This document shows positions 40,888-49,757 of a stretch of 64,000 nucleotides of DNA, piece by piece. This stretch comes from CALINF01 sp039980455. Its GTDB lineage: Bacteria; Pseudomonadota; Gammaproteobacteria; Pseudomonadales; Halieaceae. The position numbers were made by a program, and so were the translations under genes. How positions within the stretch are numbered: position 1 is the first letter of the stretch; each line of letters opens with the position of its first letter. The stretch covers positions 1,000,524 through 1,064,523 of the forward strand of contig JBDXCG010000004.1 of NCBI GenBank assembly GCA_039980455.1. The letters run 5' to 3'. The notes under the pieces are model-generated. The model was not told the DNA's origin, ran no database searches, and worked only from the letters and a program-made list of their open reading frames with translations.

Positions 40888-42393
40888 ATGGCTCAGGAAA
40901 TTGTTGATGTAATGATTGTGGGAGCTGGCCTATCAGGCATCGGCGCCGCCTATCATCTGCGCAAAAACTGCCCGGAACGTAGCGTTGCCATACTAGAGGC
41001 CCGCGATGCGATCGGTGGTACCTGGGATCTGTTTCGGTATCCAGGCATTCGCTCAGACAGCGATATGCACACGCTGGGATACAACTTCAAACCCTGGCGT
41101 GCGGCCAAGTCGATTGCCGATGGGCCGTCCATTCTCGAATATGTACGCGAGACGGCGGCCGAGAACGACATCGATAGCAAAATTCGCTTCAAGCATCGTG
41201 TGATCTCTGCAGACTGGTCATCTGAAGACTCGCTCTGGACGGTACAGGTTGAGCGTGGAGAGACGAACGACACGACAACGGTTCAGTGCCAGTTTCTTCT
41301 GCTTTGCAGTGGCTATTACAATTACGATCATGGGCATAAGCCTGACTTTCCCGGTAAGGATAGTTTTAAGGGTGACATTGTCTACCCGCAATTCTGGCCG
41401 GAAGATCTCGACTACACAGGCAAGAAAGTCGTGGTTATTGGCTCGGGTGCCACTGCAATGACGTTGGTGCCCTCCATGTCTGATAAAGCTAGTGAAGTGG
41501 TCATGCTACAGCGCTCCCCGACCTACGTGGTGTCGCGCCCCGATAAAGATGTGATCGCCAACACGTTGCGCAAGTTCCTGCCGGATAGCTGGGCGTATAA
41601 CATTACGCGTTTCAAAAATACGGCGATGCAGCAGTTTGTTTATCACCGGACGCGGGTGGCACCAGAGAAGATTAAGCAGAAGTTACTGGATGAGGTGCGC
41701 AAGGAGCTTGGCCCCGACTACGATGTCGATAAGCACTTTACTCCCAGTTACAACCCATGGGATCAGCGGCTCTGTCTGGTACCCAATAGTGATCTATTTG
41801 AGTCGATCAAATCGGGCAAGGCGCGCGTCGTCACCGATCATATCGATACGTTTACGGAAACCGGGATTCAGCTGAAGTCGGGGGAGTTCCTCGATGCGGA
41901 TATCATCGTCTCAGCGACCGGGTTGGAGCTGGTTGTGATGGGTGGTGCCAGCTTTAGTGTCGATGGCGCACCCGTCGATTTCTCCAAAGAGTGGACCTAT
42001 AAAGGGCTGATGGTGAGTGGTGTACCAAATCTTGTCTCCACGTTTGGGTACATTAACGCGTCCTGGACACTGCGTGCTGATCTAACGGCGGAGTGGGTGT
42101 GTCGTGTGCTGAATCAGATGAAAGAAACAGGCACAACACGCGCAATGCCGATATTGCCTGAGTCACTGCAGTCGATGCCTCCCCGTAAGTGGATTGATGA
42201 TTTTGCGGCGGGGTACATGGAGCGGGTTATGCATCTGTTTCCACGTCAGGGTGATCGCGAGCCCTGGATTAACCCCCAAAATTATCGCAAGGATCGCAAG
42301 ATGTTTCTGCAGGGCGAGCTGGCAGATGGCACCTTACAGTTCTCCAGACCCGACGCAGTAGAGCGTCCTGTGGAGCTGGCGAAGGCCAGCTGA
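40888..42393 (+). CDS. Flavin-containing monooxygenase (EthA/BVMO-like)
   Basis: A 501-residue class B flavoprotein monooxygenase. FAD-binding GAGLSGIGAAYHL near residue 11, GGTWDLFRYPGIRSDSDM, and the NADPH-binding VVIGSGATAMTL near 182 are clear. The fingerprint region FPGKDSFKGDIVYPQFWP has tyrosine where Baeyer-Villiger enzymes usually have histidine. Overall similarity is to the EthA-type branch, which oxidises ketones or thioamides. ATG 40888 follows GAGG. Confidence 0.87.
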   Translation: MAQEIVDVMIVGAGLSGIGAAYHLRKNCPERSVAILEARDAIGGTWDLFRYPGIRSDSDMHTLGYNFKPWRAAKSIADGPSILEYVRETAAENDIDSKIRFKHRVISADWSSEDSLWTVQVERGETNDTTTVQCQFLLLCSGYYNYDHGHKPDFPGKDSFKGDIVYPQFWPEDLDYTGKKVVVIGSGATAMTLVPSMSDKASEVVMLQRSPTYVVSRPDKDVIANTLRKFLPDSWAYNITRFKNTAMQQFVYHRTRVAPEKIKQKLLDEVRKELGPDYDVDKHFTPSYNPWDQRLCLVPNSDLFESIKSGKARVVTDHIDTFTETGIQLKSGEFLDADIIVSATGLELVVMGGASFSVDGAPVDFSKEWTYKGLMVSGVPNLVSTFGYINASWTLRADLTAEWVCRVLNQMKETGTTRAMPILPESLQSMPPRKWIDDFAAGYMERVMHLFPRQGDREPWINPQNYRKDRKMFLQGELADGTLQFSRPDAVERPVELAKAS

Positions 42394-42402
42394 TTTTCAG
42401 CG

Positions 42403-42594
42403 GTGGCGGAGCTTGATCAGCGCGGGATCGGTTGTCCCTACTGCGGGGAAACGATTGAGGTCTTGATTGATGATTCCGACGCCGGTACCGAGTACATCGA
42501 AGACTGTCAGGTGTGTTGTCGTCCGATACTGTTTTCGGTCCACGAAGATTTCAGTGGCCATCTGTCGGTAACGGTTCGCAGCGAAAACGAATAA
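42403..42594 (+). CDS. CPXCG-motif cysteine-rich small protein
   Basis: A 63-residue protein with CPYCG near the N-terminus and CQVCC about 24 residues later, a probable zinc ribbon (Cys_rich_CPXG family). Function unknown. It starts with GTG nine bases after the monooxygenase stop and precedes the TAT-signal epimerase, so it may share their transcript. Confidence 0.8.
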   Translation: MAELDQRGIGCPYCGETIEVLIDDSDAGTEYIEDCQVCCRPILFSVHEDFSGHLSVTVRSENE

Positions 42595-42624
42595 TTCGGT
42601 TCCCATTGGTTACGGAGCGTTAGC

Positions 42625-43743
42625 ATGAGTATTTCCAGAAGAAGGCTGGTTCAGGCAGGATTGGCGGCGGGCGCTGCGGGTTCACTGGCGCCGGGAGTTG
42701 CCGCCAAAGGTTTCGTGCAGGGCGGTTTCAAGCCGCAACGCGTTTTGATTTTGGGTGGTACAGGCTATATTGGTCCGCATATGGTGCGCGAGGCGCTGCG
42801 TCGTGGGCACGAAGTCACGTTGTTCAATCGTGGTAAAACCAACAGTGCCTTGTTTCCCGATGTGAGAACGCTTAAGGGCGATCGCAATAACGGGCTGGAT
42901 GCGCTTAAAGGCAAGAGCTGGGATGTAGTGATCGATAATTCCGGCTACGTACCTCGACACGTAGAAGATTCGGCGCGGCTGCTAGCCACGGCGGCAAAGC
43001 ACTATGTGTATATCTCTACGGTGTCCGTGTACGCCGGTGGCATTCCCACAATTGATGAAGACTCGCCGCTTGCAACAATGGAAGACGAGACCGTCGAGGA
43101 TGTTACTGGCGAGACCTATGGTCCTCTTAAAGCGCTCTGCGAACAGCGCGCTGCGGCGGCATTCGGGGCTGATCGGCTAACGATTTTAAGGCCAACCTAT
43201 ATATGTGGCCCTGGTGATCATACCGATCGCTTTACTTACTGGCCCGCCAGAGCTAGCCGTGGTGGTGAGATGCTCTGGCCCGGCGCGCCTGCGGATAAGA
43301 TACAGATTATTGATGTGCGCGATCTGGCTAATTTCACGCTCGATTCGATCGACAAGCAAATTATGGGCACGTTCAATACTGTGACTCCAGCGGGTCAGTA
43401 CACGATGGGTGATCTGTTGGATGACTGTCGCGCGGTTACCACTAGCGATTTCAGCCCGGTGTGGGTGCCTTATGATTTCCAAGTTACTCAGGAGCTGGGC
43501 TCTGGCAATGTCCTGCCCATCTGGACTCCCCCGTTGCCTGAATATGCGGGCTTTGCAATGACCAGTGGTGAGCGTGCCGTTGCCGCAGGGCTGCGTAATC
43601 GCAATACCCGCGAGACAGCGCGCGATGCACTGGCTTGGTGGAATGCATTGCCGCAGGAGCGCAAGATCAAAGCGAAGGCGGGCCTTGCGCCTGACGTAGA
43701 GGCAGCTGTTCTGGCCAACTGGGCGGCCTCGCAGGCGAGCTGA
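42625..43743 (+). CDS. TAT-exported NAD-dependent epimerase/dehydratase family protein
   Basis: A 372-residue extended short-chain dehydrogenase with a twin-arginine signal (SRRRLVQAGLAAGAAGS). The Rossmann motif GGTGYIG and the catalytic Y-x3-K (YGPLK) with upstream serine/threonine (YISTVSVY) are visible. TAT export implies it folds with its nucleotide before crossing the membrane, and that it works in the periplasm. The substrate is unknown; isoflavone-reductase or sugar-epimerase activity are both possible. ATG 42625 follows GGAG. Confidence 0.8.
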   Translation: MSISRRRLVQAGLAAGAAGSLAPGVAAKGFVQGGFKPQRVLILGGTGYIGPHMVREALRRGHEVTLFNRGKTNSALFPDVRTLKGDRNNGLDALKGKSWDVVIDNSGYVPRHVEDSARLLATAAKHYVYISTVSVYAGGIPTIDEDSPLATMEDETVEDVTGETYGPLKALCEQRAAAAFGADRLTILRPTYICGPGDHTDRFTYWPARASRGGEMLWPGAPADKIQIIDVRDLANFTLDSIDKQIMGTFNTVTPAGQYTMGDLLDDCRAVTTSDFSPVWVPYDFQVTQELGSGNVLPIWTPPLPEYAGFAMTSGERAVAAGLRNRNTRETARDALAWWNALPQERKIKAKAGLAPDVEAAVLANWAASQAS

Positions 43744-43773
43744 TTCTCACTGTAAAACAGTCGTTATTCCGCT

Positions 43774-44580
43774 GTGGTTAAGTGGCTATGTCCAGTGTGC
43801 CGACAACCCTTGTCGGGACTCACTCCCTTGCAGTGCGATAGTGGGCACAGCTTTGATCGCGCGCGCGAAGGTTATGTAAACCTTCTCCCCGCGAACAAAA
43901 AAAGTAGTCTTGAACCAGGCGACAACGCACTAATGATTGCCGCTCGCAGGCGTGTGCATGAGGCCGGGGTTTATCAACCTCTGGCCGAATCCATCGCAAA
44001 GACCCTCGCTGAAACGGAGGTCGTCGCTGCGGGTCCGATACTCGACTTGGGTTGTGGCGAAGGCTATTACGCTGGCTACCTCGCAGACCACCTCCCCACC
44101 GTCAGTATTTTGGGTGTAGATATGGCGAAGCCGGCGGTGCGACTGGCGGCCAAACGCCACCCGCGTGTTGATTTTGCTGTGGCCAGTGCCTTTGCTGTAC
44201 CACTGCCGGAAGAATCTGTGGGTAGCGTGGTGAGTGTTTTTGCCCCGGCAGCACCAGCCGAATTGCAGCGGTTGCTACCAGCAGGGGGTGTGTATCTGAA
44301 AGTGACTCCAGCGCCTATGCATCTGTGGTCTTTGCGCGAAGCACTCTACGCATCGCCTCGCCCGCACGCCGAAGAAGAGGTGATGGTGGCGGGATTCAGC
44401 CTGGTCAGTACCCGCACGGTTCGCTTTGCGCTGACAGCGAACCAGAACTTGGTGGCAGATATTGTTGCAATGACCCCATTTGCTTACCGCGGACAACGCG
44501 AGAAGCGTGAGCTATTGCTGCAGCGAGAGAGTGTTCAAATAGAGATGGTTTTTACACAGAGTGTCCTGATCAGGGAGTGA
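43774..44580 (+). CDS. rlmA: 23S rRNA (guanine-N1)-methyltransferase RlmA-type
   Basis: A 268-residue SAM methyltransferase with an N-terminal zinc finger (CPVCRQPL ... CDSGHSFD) followed by REGYVNLLP, the RlmA hallmark, and the SAM loop LDLGCGEGYY. It methylates G745 of 23S rRNA in E. coli. The start is GTG 43774, 30 bp after the epimerase stop. Confidence 0.9.
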   Translation: MVKWLCPVCRQPLSGLTPLQCDSGHSFDRAREGYVNLLPANKKSSLEPGDNALMIAARRRVHEAGVYQPLAESIAKTLAETEVVAAGPILDLGCGEGYYAGYLADHLPTVSILGVDMAKPAVRLAAKRHPRVDFAVASAFAVPLPEESVGSVVSVFAPAAPAELQRLLPAGGVYLKVTPAPMHLWSLREALYASPRPHAEEEVMVAGFSLVSTRTVRFALTANQNLVADIVAMTPFAYRGQREKRELLLQRESVQIEMVFTQSVLIRE

Positions 44581-44602
44581 TCTGGTAGCGCACATTCTAT
44601 AA

Positions 44603-44668
44603 ATCGACAAAATCGATCAATAAAGTTAAAAAATATCGATATACCGATCAATATGTAATTCGTATAAT
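44603..44668 (+). promoter_or_regulatory. Peroxiredoxin promoter with OxyR-like half-sites
   Basis: A consensus TATAAT (44663-44668) lacks a recognisable -35 (TATACC at the right place), which suggests an activator. Upstream are ATCGAC (44603), ATCGAT (44612), ATCGAT (44635) and ACCGAT (44643), with the 8-mer CGATCAAT repeated at a 31-bp interval (44614 and 44645). This resembles OxyR sites, which have four half-sites at about 10-bp intervals. OxyR binding is inferred. Confidence 0.55.
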
Positions 44669-44713
44669 GCTCCCAGTTTCAAAATTCATTCTTAAATAGT
44701 AATAGGAGCAGTT

Positions 44714-45286
44714 ATGAATCCAACGAATCGAGTACCTGACGTCACCTTTAAAACGCGCGTTCGCGACGAGTCTGTCGGCGGCGATAACCCTTACGTTTGG
44801 GCAGACAAGACCACTGCTGACCTGTTTGGCGGCAAGAAGGTTGTTGTCTTTTCACTGCCAGGCGCATTTACGCCGACGTGTTCTTCGAATCACCTGCCTC
44901 GTTACGATGAGCTCTACGACGAGTTCAAGGCGCAAGGCGTAGATGAGATTATCTGTATTTCAGTGAATGATGCCTTCGTGATGTTCAAGTGGGGCAAGGA
45001 GCAGGGCAACCAGAATATTTTCCTGCTGCCCGATGGCAACGGTGAGTTCACTCGCAAGATGGGTATGCTGGTAGACAAGTCGAACATTGGCTTTGGCATG
45101 CGCTCTTGGCGTTACTCAATGGTCGTTAATGACGGCAATGTTGAGAAAATGTTCATCGAATCTGACTTCGGCGACAATTGCGCGACCGACCCGTTTGAAG
45201 TATCCGATGCCGATACGATCCTTGCCTACCTGAAGGGCGTGGAAGCCGAAGGTGTTTCTGCACCCCGTAAAGCGTTTGTTGGCTAA
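44714..45286 (+). CDS. Peroxiredoxin (Prx5-like redoxin)
   Basis: A 190-residue thiol peroxidase. The peroxidatic cysteine is in PGAFTPTCSSNHLPRY near residue 57, with FSLPGAF and MRSWRYSMVVNDG as in Prx5/hybrid peroxiredoxins. The C-terminal glutaredoxin domain of hybrid Prx5 proteins is absent, so reduction must come from a separate glutaredoxin or glutathione. It reduces H2O2 and alkyl hydroperoxides. Start behind AGGAG. A strong terminator follows. Confidence 0.92.
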   Translation: MNPTNRVPDVTFKTRVRDESVGGDNPYVWADKTTADLFGGKKVVVFSLPGAFTPTCSSNHLPRYDELYDEFKAQGVDEIICISVNDAFVMFKWGKEQGNQNIFLLPDGNGEFTRKMGMLVDKSNIGFGMRSWRYSMVVNDGNVEKMFIESDFGDNCATDPFEVSDADTILAYLKGVEAEGVSAPRKAFVG

Positions 45287-45312
45287 GCGCCGTAAATAGA
45301 AGTAGATATGCT

Positions 45313-45339
45313 GCCGGGCCTAGAGCCCGGTTTTTTTTT
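45313..45339 (+). terminator. Rho-independent terminator after the peroxiredoxin gene
   Basis: Stem CCGGGC/GCCCGG with a short loop, followed by nine T. It closes the monocistronic peroxiredoxin unit. Confidence 0.92.
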
Positions 45340-45395
45340 GCCTGCGATTACGTCTCAGGCTTGATCCGCTTTTGTAGAATAATGGCGGCGTTACT

Positions 45396-45818
45396 TCATT
45401 CACCCGGACTTGTCTGGTTGTAGTGACCTATTGCTTCCATGAAATCGCTTTTGTGTTTGGGCGATACCAGTACTGATTTGCCATTCCCATACTTTATTTG
45501 CAACCTGTCCAGTGACAGGGCAGGGCTACTTAGGGGGCTGCGAGTCGGTATCACTTCGTGGATTTCGTTGCGGGGGACGCGCCACCGGAATGGGCCGCAT
45601 TTGATGAGTAGTTGGTCGGGTGTAACCGTATAGAGTGTGCCAAAGAGCATCCATAGTGGAACGCCACAACCCAATACCAGCATTGCGACAGTTGCCAGTG
45701 TCGATTGCTGTTCGGCCGCTTGCCCGGTTTGAACGAGCGTCGCGATCATAAAGCCTACGGCGCAGAGGATAACGGCACCCAGCCATGCATCAGTTTTTGA
45801 GCGAAATGTTTGGGCCAT
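45396..45818 (-). CDS. PH-domain membrane protein
   Basis: A 140-residue protein with two membrane helices (AVILCAVGFMIATLV and VAMLVLGCGVPLWMLFG) and a C-terminal bacterial PH-like domain (LLIKCGPFRWRVPRNEIHEVIPT, LDRLQIKYGNGKSVLVSP). Function unknown. ATG 45818 is preceded by GGGGGAA; the longer frame from 45896 adds an unconserved leader. Confidence 0.78.
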   Translation of the reverse strand: MAQTFRSKTDAWLGAVILCAVGFMIATLVQTGQAAEQQSTLATVAMLVLGCGVPLWMLFGTLYTVTPDQLLIKCGPFRWRVPRNEIHEVIPTRSPLSSPALSLDRLQIKYGNGKSVLVSPKHKSDFMEAIGHYNQTSPGE

Positions 45819-45942
45819 GTTTCCCCCGATGGTTAGGTAGCAGGCGCAGCACTCAGCGCGAAGCGTCAGCGAGTTACTCGACGTCAATTTGATCAACTTG
45901 GGATGTCGCTGTCTAGTGTCTGGGCGCCTGTTCTAAATGGGC

Positions 45943-48900
45943 TTAGTGAAAATCTCGCGACTTTACCGTTAATGCCTCTAGCTCGCTGGTGTAGTCATAA
46001 AGAGCCCCCGCGATAATGTGAATGACATTATCCTTTGTTTCCAGTGTGCCTTTAACCATTAGCAGCCGCCCTGTCATCAATACCTTGCGAAAGTGCTCTT
46101 GTGTTCTGGGCCAGATCACGACGTTACTGTTACCTGTTTCATCTTCTAACGTTAAAAACAGTACGCCCGACGCAGTGCCTGGCCGCTGGCGGCAGGTGAC
46201 CAGCCCGGCAATACGAATAAATCGGTTGTGGCCGACTTCACTCAGGTCGCTGAAGCGTTTGCAGCGATTGAAAGGATAGCGCCCGCGCAGCAGACTCATG
46301 GGATGAGCTCGCAGGGTCAGCCCCGTTGCCCGGTAATCAGACAGTACTTCTTCGGCAATACCTGGTGCGGGCAATACGATGTTGTCGTTGAAGTAGTCGC
46401 TGCGCTGGCGTTGCTCGTTATGCAGCAGTGGCTTGGGCTGTTCCAATGCCATGATTTGCCACTGGGATTGGTGTCGATTGCCACTGAGAGAGGTTAGGGC
46501 GTCAGCATCAGCCAGTGCCTCCATATCGCGCCGGTTCAGGTTGGCGCGTTGGCGTAAGTCGCTGATTTGGCGAAATGCTCGCTGCTGGCGGGCGGCAACT
46601 ATACGTTCAGCGCCGTCGCGGCTCAGGCCTTTTACCAGTCGTAAGCCCAATCGTACGGGAGGTTGTTGATTGTGATCGGTTGGGCTGTCGAGTAACTGAT
46701 GGTCCCATGTGCTCTGGTTGGCATCGACGGGTAATGCCACCACACCATGGCGAACGGCATCCTGTAGTAACTGTGAAGGGCTGTAAAACCCCATCGGCTG
46801 ACTATTCAGCAACCCCACCAGAAAGGCGGCGGGGTGATGACGCTTCAGCCACGCAGAGACATAGGCCAGCAGTGCAAAGCTGGCGGAGTGCGACTCCGGA
46901 AAACCGTAGCCGCCAAAGCCTTTGATCTGGTCAAACAGGCGGCGCGCAAAGTCTTCGTCGTAGCCGCGCTCGATCATGCCCTGGGTCAGCTTTTTTTCGA
47001 AGGTCAGTAGTTTGCTGTTCTTACCCCAGTTGGTAATGGCTCGGCGTAGCTGATCGGCTTCGCCGCCACTGAACCCTGCGGCCACCATAGCGAGTTTAAT
47101 AACCTGCTCCTGAAAAATAGGCACACCAAGCGTACGATCAAGTACGCTCTTGATGGCCTCGCTGGGGTAGGTGACAGCTTCAAGGCCCTGCTTGCGACGC
47201 AGATAGGGGTGCACCATGTCGCCCTGAATGGGGCCGGGTCTGACAATAGCGATCTCTATCACCAGGTCGTAAAAACAGCTGGGCTTGAGGCGCGGCAGCA
47301 TCGACATCTGTGCCCGTGATTCAATCTGGAATACGCCGACGGAATCGGCAGCGTGCAGCATACGGTAAGTAGCTTGGTCTTCTCTGGGTACATCGCTGAT
47401 AGTGCCGATGGCTGGGCTGTAGCGATGCACCATCTGCAGGGTCTTGCGGATTGCAGAGAGCATGCCCAGGGCCAGGATATCTACCTTCAGCAGTCCCAGT
47501 GACTCGATATCCTCCTTGTCCCATTGAATAACCGTACGATCGGCCATGCTGGCATTTTCCACCGGTACTAGCGTAGATATCGGGCTGCGGGTAATCACAA
47601 AACCACCTACATGCTGCGACAGGTGGCGTGGAAAGCCGAGAATTTCCTGTACCAGGTTGTAGAACAGCTCTGCCTGCTCGCTGTGGCCGGCAACGCCCTG
47701 TTCTTCGAAGCGCTTGGCCAAATCCTTGCTGCGGTCCCACCAGGCAAGCGATTTAGCCAGATCATCGACAAAGGTAGAATCCAAACCCAGCGCCTTGCCC
47801 ACGTCGCGTACTGCACTGCGAGAGCGATAAGTGATGACAGTGGCCGCTAGCGCGGCGCGGCGTCGTGAGTACTTCTCGTAGATGTACTGGATCACTTCCT
47901 CGCGACGTTCGTGTTCGAAATCCACATCGATGTCGGGCGGTTCGTCACGTTCGCGTGAGATAAATCGCTCAAACAGCAAAGACACCTGCTCCGGCGATAC
48001 CTCGGTGATAAACAGGCAATAGCACACGACGGAGTTAGCCGCCGAGCCGCGCCCCTGACACAGGATGTGGCGCGCACGGGCGAAGCGTACGATGTCGTAC
48101 ACCGTTAAAAAGTAGTACTCGTAATCGAGCTCTGCTATCAGGGCCAGCTCGGTCTCGATACGTTGTTGAATGGTTTCGGGCACGCCTTTGGGCCAGCGCT
48201 CACGGGTGCCAGTGGTAACCAGCTCGCGCAGATATTGTTTGGCATCATAGCCCGGGGGTACTACTTCTTCTGGGTACTCGTAGCGCAGTTCATTCAGTGA
48301 GAAGTCACACAAGTTGGCAACGCGTAGGGTTTCGTCGAGTAACGCCTGTGGATAGAGCTTATGCAATGTATCGAGACTGCGCAGGTGTTGCTGGCTGTTG
48401 CTCAGGCGCCGCCGGCCCAGCCGGGCGATGCTGGTGTTGTGCTGTAGTGCGGTGAGCACGTCGTGTAATGGTTTGCGACTGGCGCAGTGCATCTGCACGT
48501 TGCCACAAGCCAATGTGGGAATACCTAGCTCACTGGCGAGTGTTTGTATGGCCAGATAGCGATTAATCTCGTTATTGCCCAGCAGATAGGCAATACCCAC
48601 CCAAAGCCTGCCCTTACACAGTCGCTGCAGTTGACTGCCATAAGCGCGTAGGGTGGAGTTATCTTCTGGCGGCAGCCAGATCAGCAGACAGCGTTTGAGA
48701 TGAAAAATAACGTCGCGCAGAGTGACCCGATACTCACCTTTGGGACTGCGTCTTCGCGCCATGCTGATCAATCCAGACAACTCGCTATAGGCGGCGCGTG
48801 AGGGCACCAACGCAACCAGCCGTATGCCTTCTTCCAGGTTAAGCTCACTGCCAATAATCAGGTGCAGGCCTGATTCACTGGCTGCGACATGCGCTTTGAC

Positions 48901-49041
48901 CACGCCGGCCAGTGAGCACTCGTCGGTAATCGCCAGTGCTCGATAGCCACAGTCACTGGCACGTTCGACTAATTCGTGGGGGTGAGACGCGCCGCGCAGA
49001 AAGCTGTAGCAGCTCAGGGAATGAAGTTCAGCATAAGACAT
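45943..49041 (-). CDS. dnaE2: Error-prone DNA polymerase DnaE2 (ImuC)
   Basis: DnaE2 is the C-family polymerase of SOS mutagenesis that works with ImuB. The 1,032-residue protein has an N-terminal PHP domain (MSYAELHSLSCYSFLRGASH), polymerase catalytic aspartates in PPDIDVDFEHERRE near residue 400, CQGRGSAANSVVCY, GFPESHSASFALLAY, and a C-terminal OB fold (RIAGLVTCRQRPGTASG). ATG 49041 gives the conserved family N-terminus; the frame from 49188 would run through the LexA box. There is no Shine-Dalgarno sequence, and the LexA box ends three bases before the ATG, so the mRNA is probably leaderless. Confidence 0.95.
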   Translation of the reverse strand: MSYAELHSLSCYSFLRGASHPHELVERASDCGYRALAITDECSLAGVVKAHVAASESGLHLIIGSELNLEEGIRLVALVPSRAAYSELSGLISMARRRSPKGEYRVTLRDVIFHLKRCLLIWLPPEDNSTLRAYGSQLQRLCKGRLWVGIAYLLGNNEINRYLAIQTLASELGIPTLACGNVQMHCASRKPLHDVLTALQHNTSIARLGRRRLSNSQQHLRSLDTLHKLYPQALLDETLRVANLCDFSLNELRYEYPEEVVPPGYDAKQYLRELVTTGTRERWPKGVPETIQQRIETELALIAELDYEYYFLTVYDIVRFARARHILCQGRGSAANSVVCYCLFITEVSPEQVSLLFERFISRERDEPPDIDVDFEHERREEVIQYIYEKYSRRRAALAATVITYRSRSAVRDVGKALGLDSTFVDDLAKSLAWWDRSKDLAKRFEEQGVAGHSEQAELFYNLVQEILGFPRHLSQHVGGFVITRSPISTLVPVENASMADRTVIQWDKEDIESLGLLKVDILALGMLSAIRKTLQMVHRYSPAIGTISDVPREDQATYRMLHAADSVGVFQIESRAQMSMLPRLKPSCFYDLVIEIAIVRPGPIQGDMVHPYLRRKQGLEAVTYPSEAIKSVLDRTLGVPIFQEQVIKLAMVAAGFSGGEADQLRRAITNWGKNSKLLTFEKKLTQGMIERGYDEDFARRLFDQIKGFGGYGFPESHSASFALLAYVSAWLKRHHPAAFLVGLLNSQPMGFYSPSQLLQDAVRHGVVALPVDANQSTWDHQLLDSPTDHNQQPPVRLGLRLVKGLSRDGAERIVAARQQRAFRQISDLRQRANLNRRDMEALADADALTSLSGNRHQSQWQIMALEQPKPLLHNEQRQRSDYFNDNIVLPAPGIAEEVLSDYRATGLTLRAHPMSLLRGRYPFNRCKRFSDLSEVGHNRFIRIAGLVTCRQRPGTASGVLFLTLEDETGNSNVVIWPRTQEHFRKVLMTGRLLMVKGTLETKDNVIHIIAGALYDYTSELEALTVKSRDFH

Positions 49042-49044
49042 ATA

Positions 49045-49077
49045 CTGTATATTTGTACAGTATATGGATATTGTCAA
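49045..49077 (-). promoter_or_regulatory. LexA box and promoter of dnaE2
   Basis: A canonical SOS box CTGTATATTTGTACAG (49045-49060; CTGT-N8-ACAG) lies within the core promoter. On the minus strand TTGACA (49077-49072) is followed by 17 bp and AAATAT (49054-49049), a weak -10 covered by the box. Seven bases then separate the -10 from the dnaE2 ATG. LexA bound here would block polymerase. Confidence 0.88.
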
Positions 49078-49148
49078 TTTCCTTGCCCACTGTGCATGGC
49101 CTGCGCCATATGTGAGGGGTACTATGAGGCAGACATGAGGGTAAGTAG

Positions 49149-49616
49149 TTGCAAGCAGAATTGAATATACAGCGTTACGATGGGGCACTTACCGCGCCTC
49201 TGCTGGCGCTGTTACTCAGTGCCGATCCCGATGAGGAGCAGGTGCGGCAGTATATGTCCGGCGCCACGCTTCTGGTTGCTACAGGGGGCAGCGATACTGC
49301 GGGCGTTGCTGTACTGACCTGTGAGAAACACATGTTTGAGCTTAAAAATATTGCAGTGGCACCATCCTGTCAGGGCATGGGTATTGCCAAGCGATTGATT
49401 ACAGCGATTAAGCAAGAAGCTAAAGAGCGGGGTGCAAAACACCTGTTGGTAGGCACTGGGAATTCCAGTCTGGATCAATTGGCTCTGTATCAGAAGTGCG
49501 GGTTTCGAATGCTGTCTATCGAGGTTGATTTTTTTGCCAGCTACCAGCCTCCGATCTACGAAAACGGACTGCGTTGCCTCGACAAGGTGATCCTATGTGC
49601 GAACATTCAAGAGTGA
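49149..49616 (+). CDS. GNAT family N-acetyltransferase
   Basis: A 155-residue acetyl-CoA-dependent acyltransferase. The acetyl-CoA loop is VAPSCQGMGIAKRLI, preceded by ELKNIAV and followed by LYQKCGFRML. The acceptor is unknown. TTG 49149 is used because AGGG lies eight bases upstream. It is divergent from dnaE2, about 108 bp apart. Confidence 0.85.
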   Translation: MQAELNIQRYDGALTAPLLALLLSADPDEEQVRQYMSGATLLVATGGSDTAGVAVLTCEKHMFELKNIAVAPSCQGMGIAKRLITAIKQEAKERGAKHLLVGTGNSSLDQLALYQKCGFRMLSIEVDFFASYQPPIYENGLRCLDKVILCANIQE

Positions 49617-49705
49617 GTATGCATCGCCGTCAAGCATGAGTTGCTAAACGGTATGATTTACCAAGAGGCAGTTTTGCTATTGGCCTTTTCGGCTAGTTAA
49701 GTGCG

Positions 49706-49737
49706 ACCAGTGCCACGTTTTAGGACGTAGCACTGGT
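49706..49737. terminator. Long inverted repeat between convergent GNAT and sulfatase genes
   Basis: Arm ACCAGTGC-C-ACGT faces ACGT-A-GCACTGGT: 8 plus 4 paired bases interrupted by one mismatch, loop of six. It lies between two convergent stops. No T tract follows on either strand; a bidirectional 3'-end structure is the likely role. Confidence 0.55.
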
Positions 49738-49757
49738 TGGGTCAAGACACTGTAGTG

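Noticed and set aside
49042..49188. N-terminal extension of dnaE2 from 49188
   Set aside because: It would place the LexA box inside the coding region and adds residues with no family match; the DnaE2 N-terminus begins at 49041.
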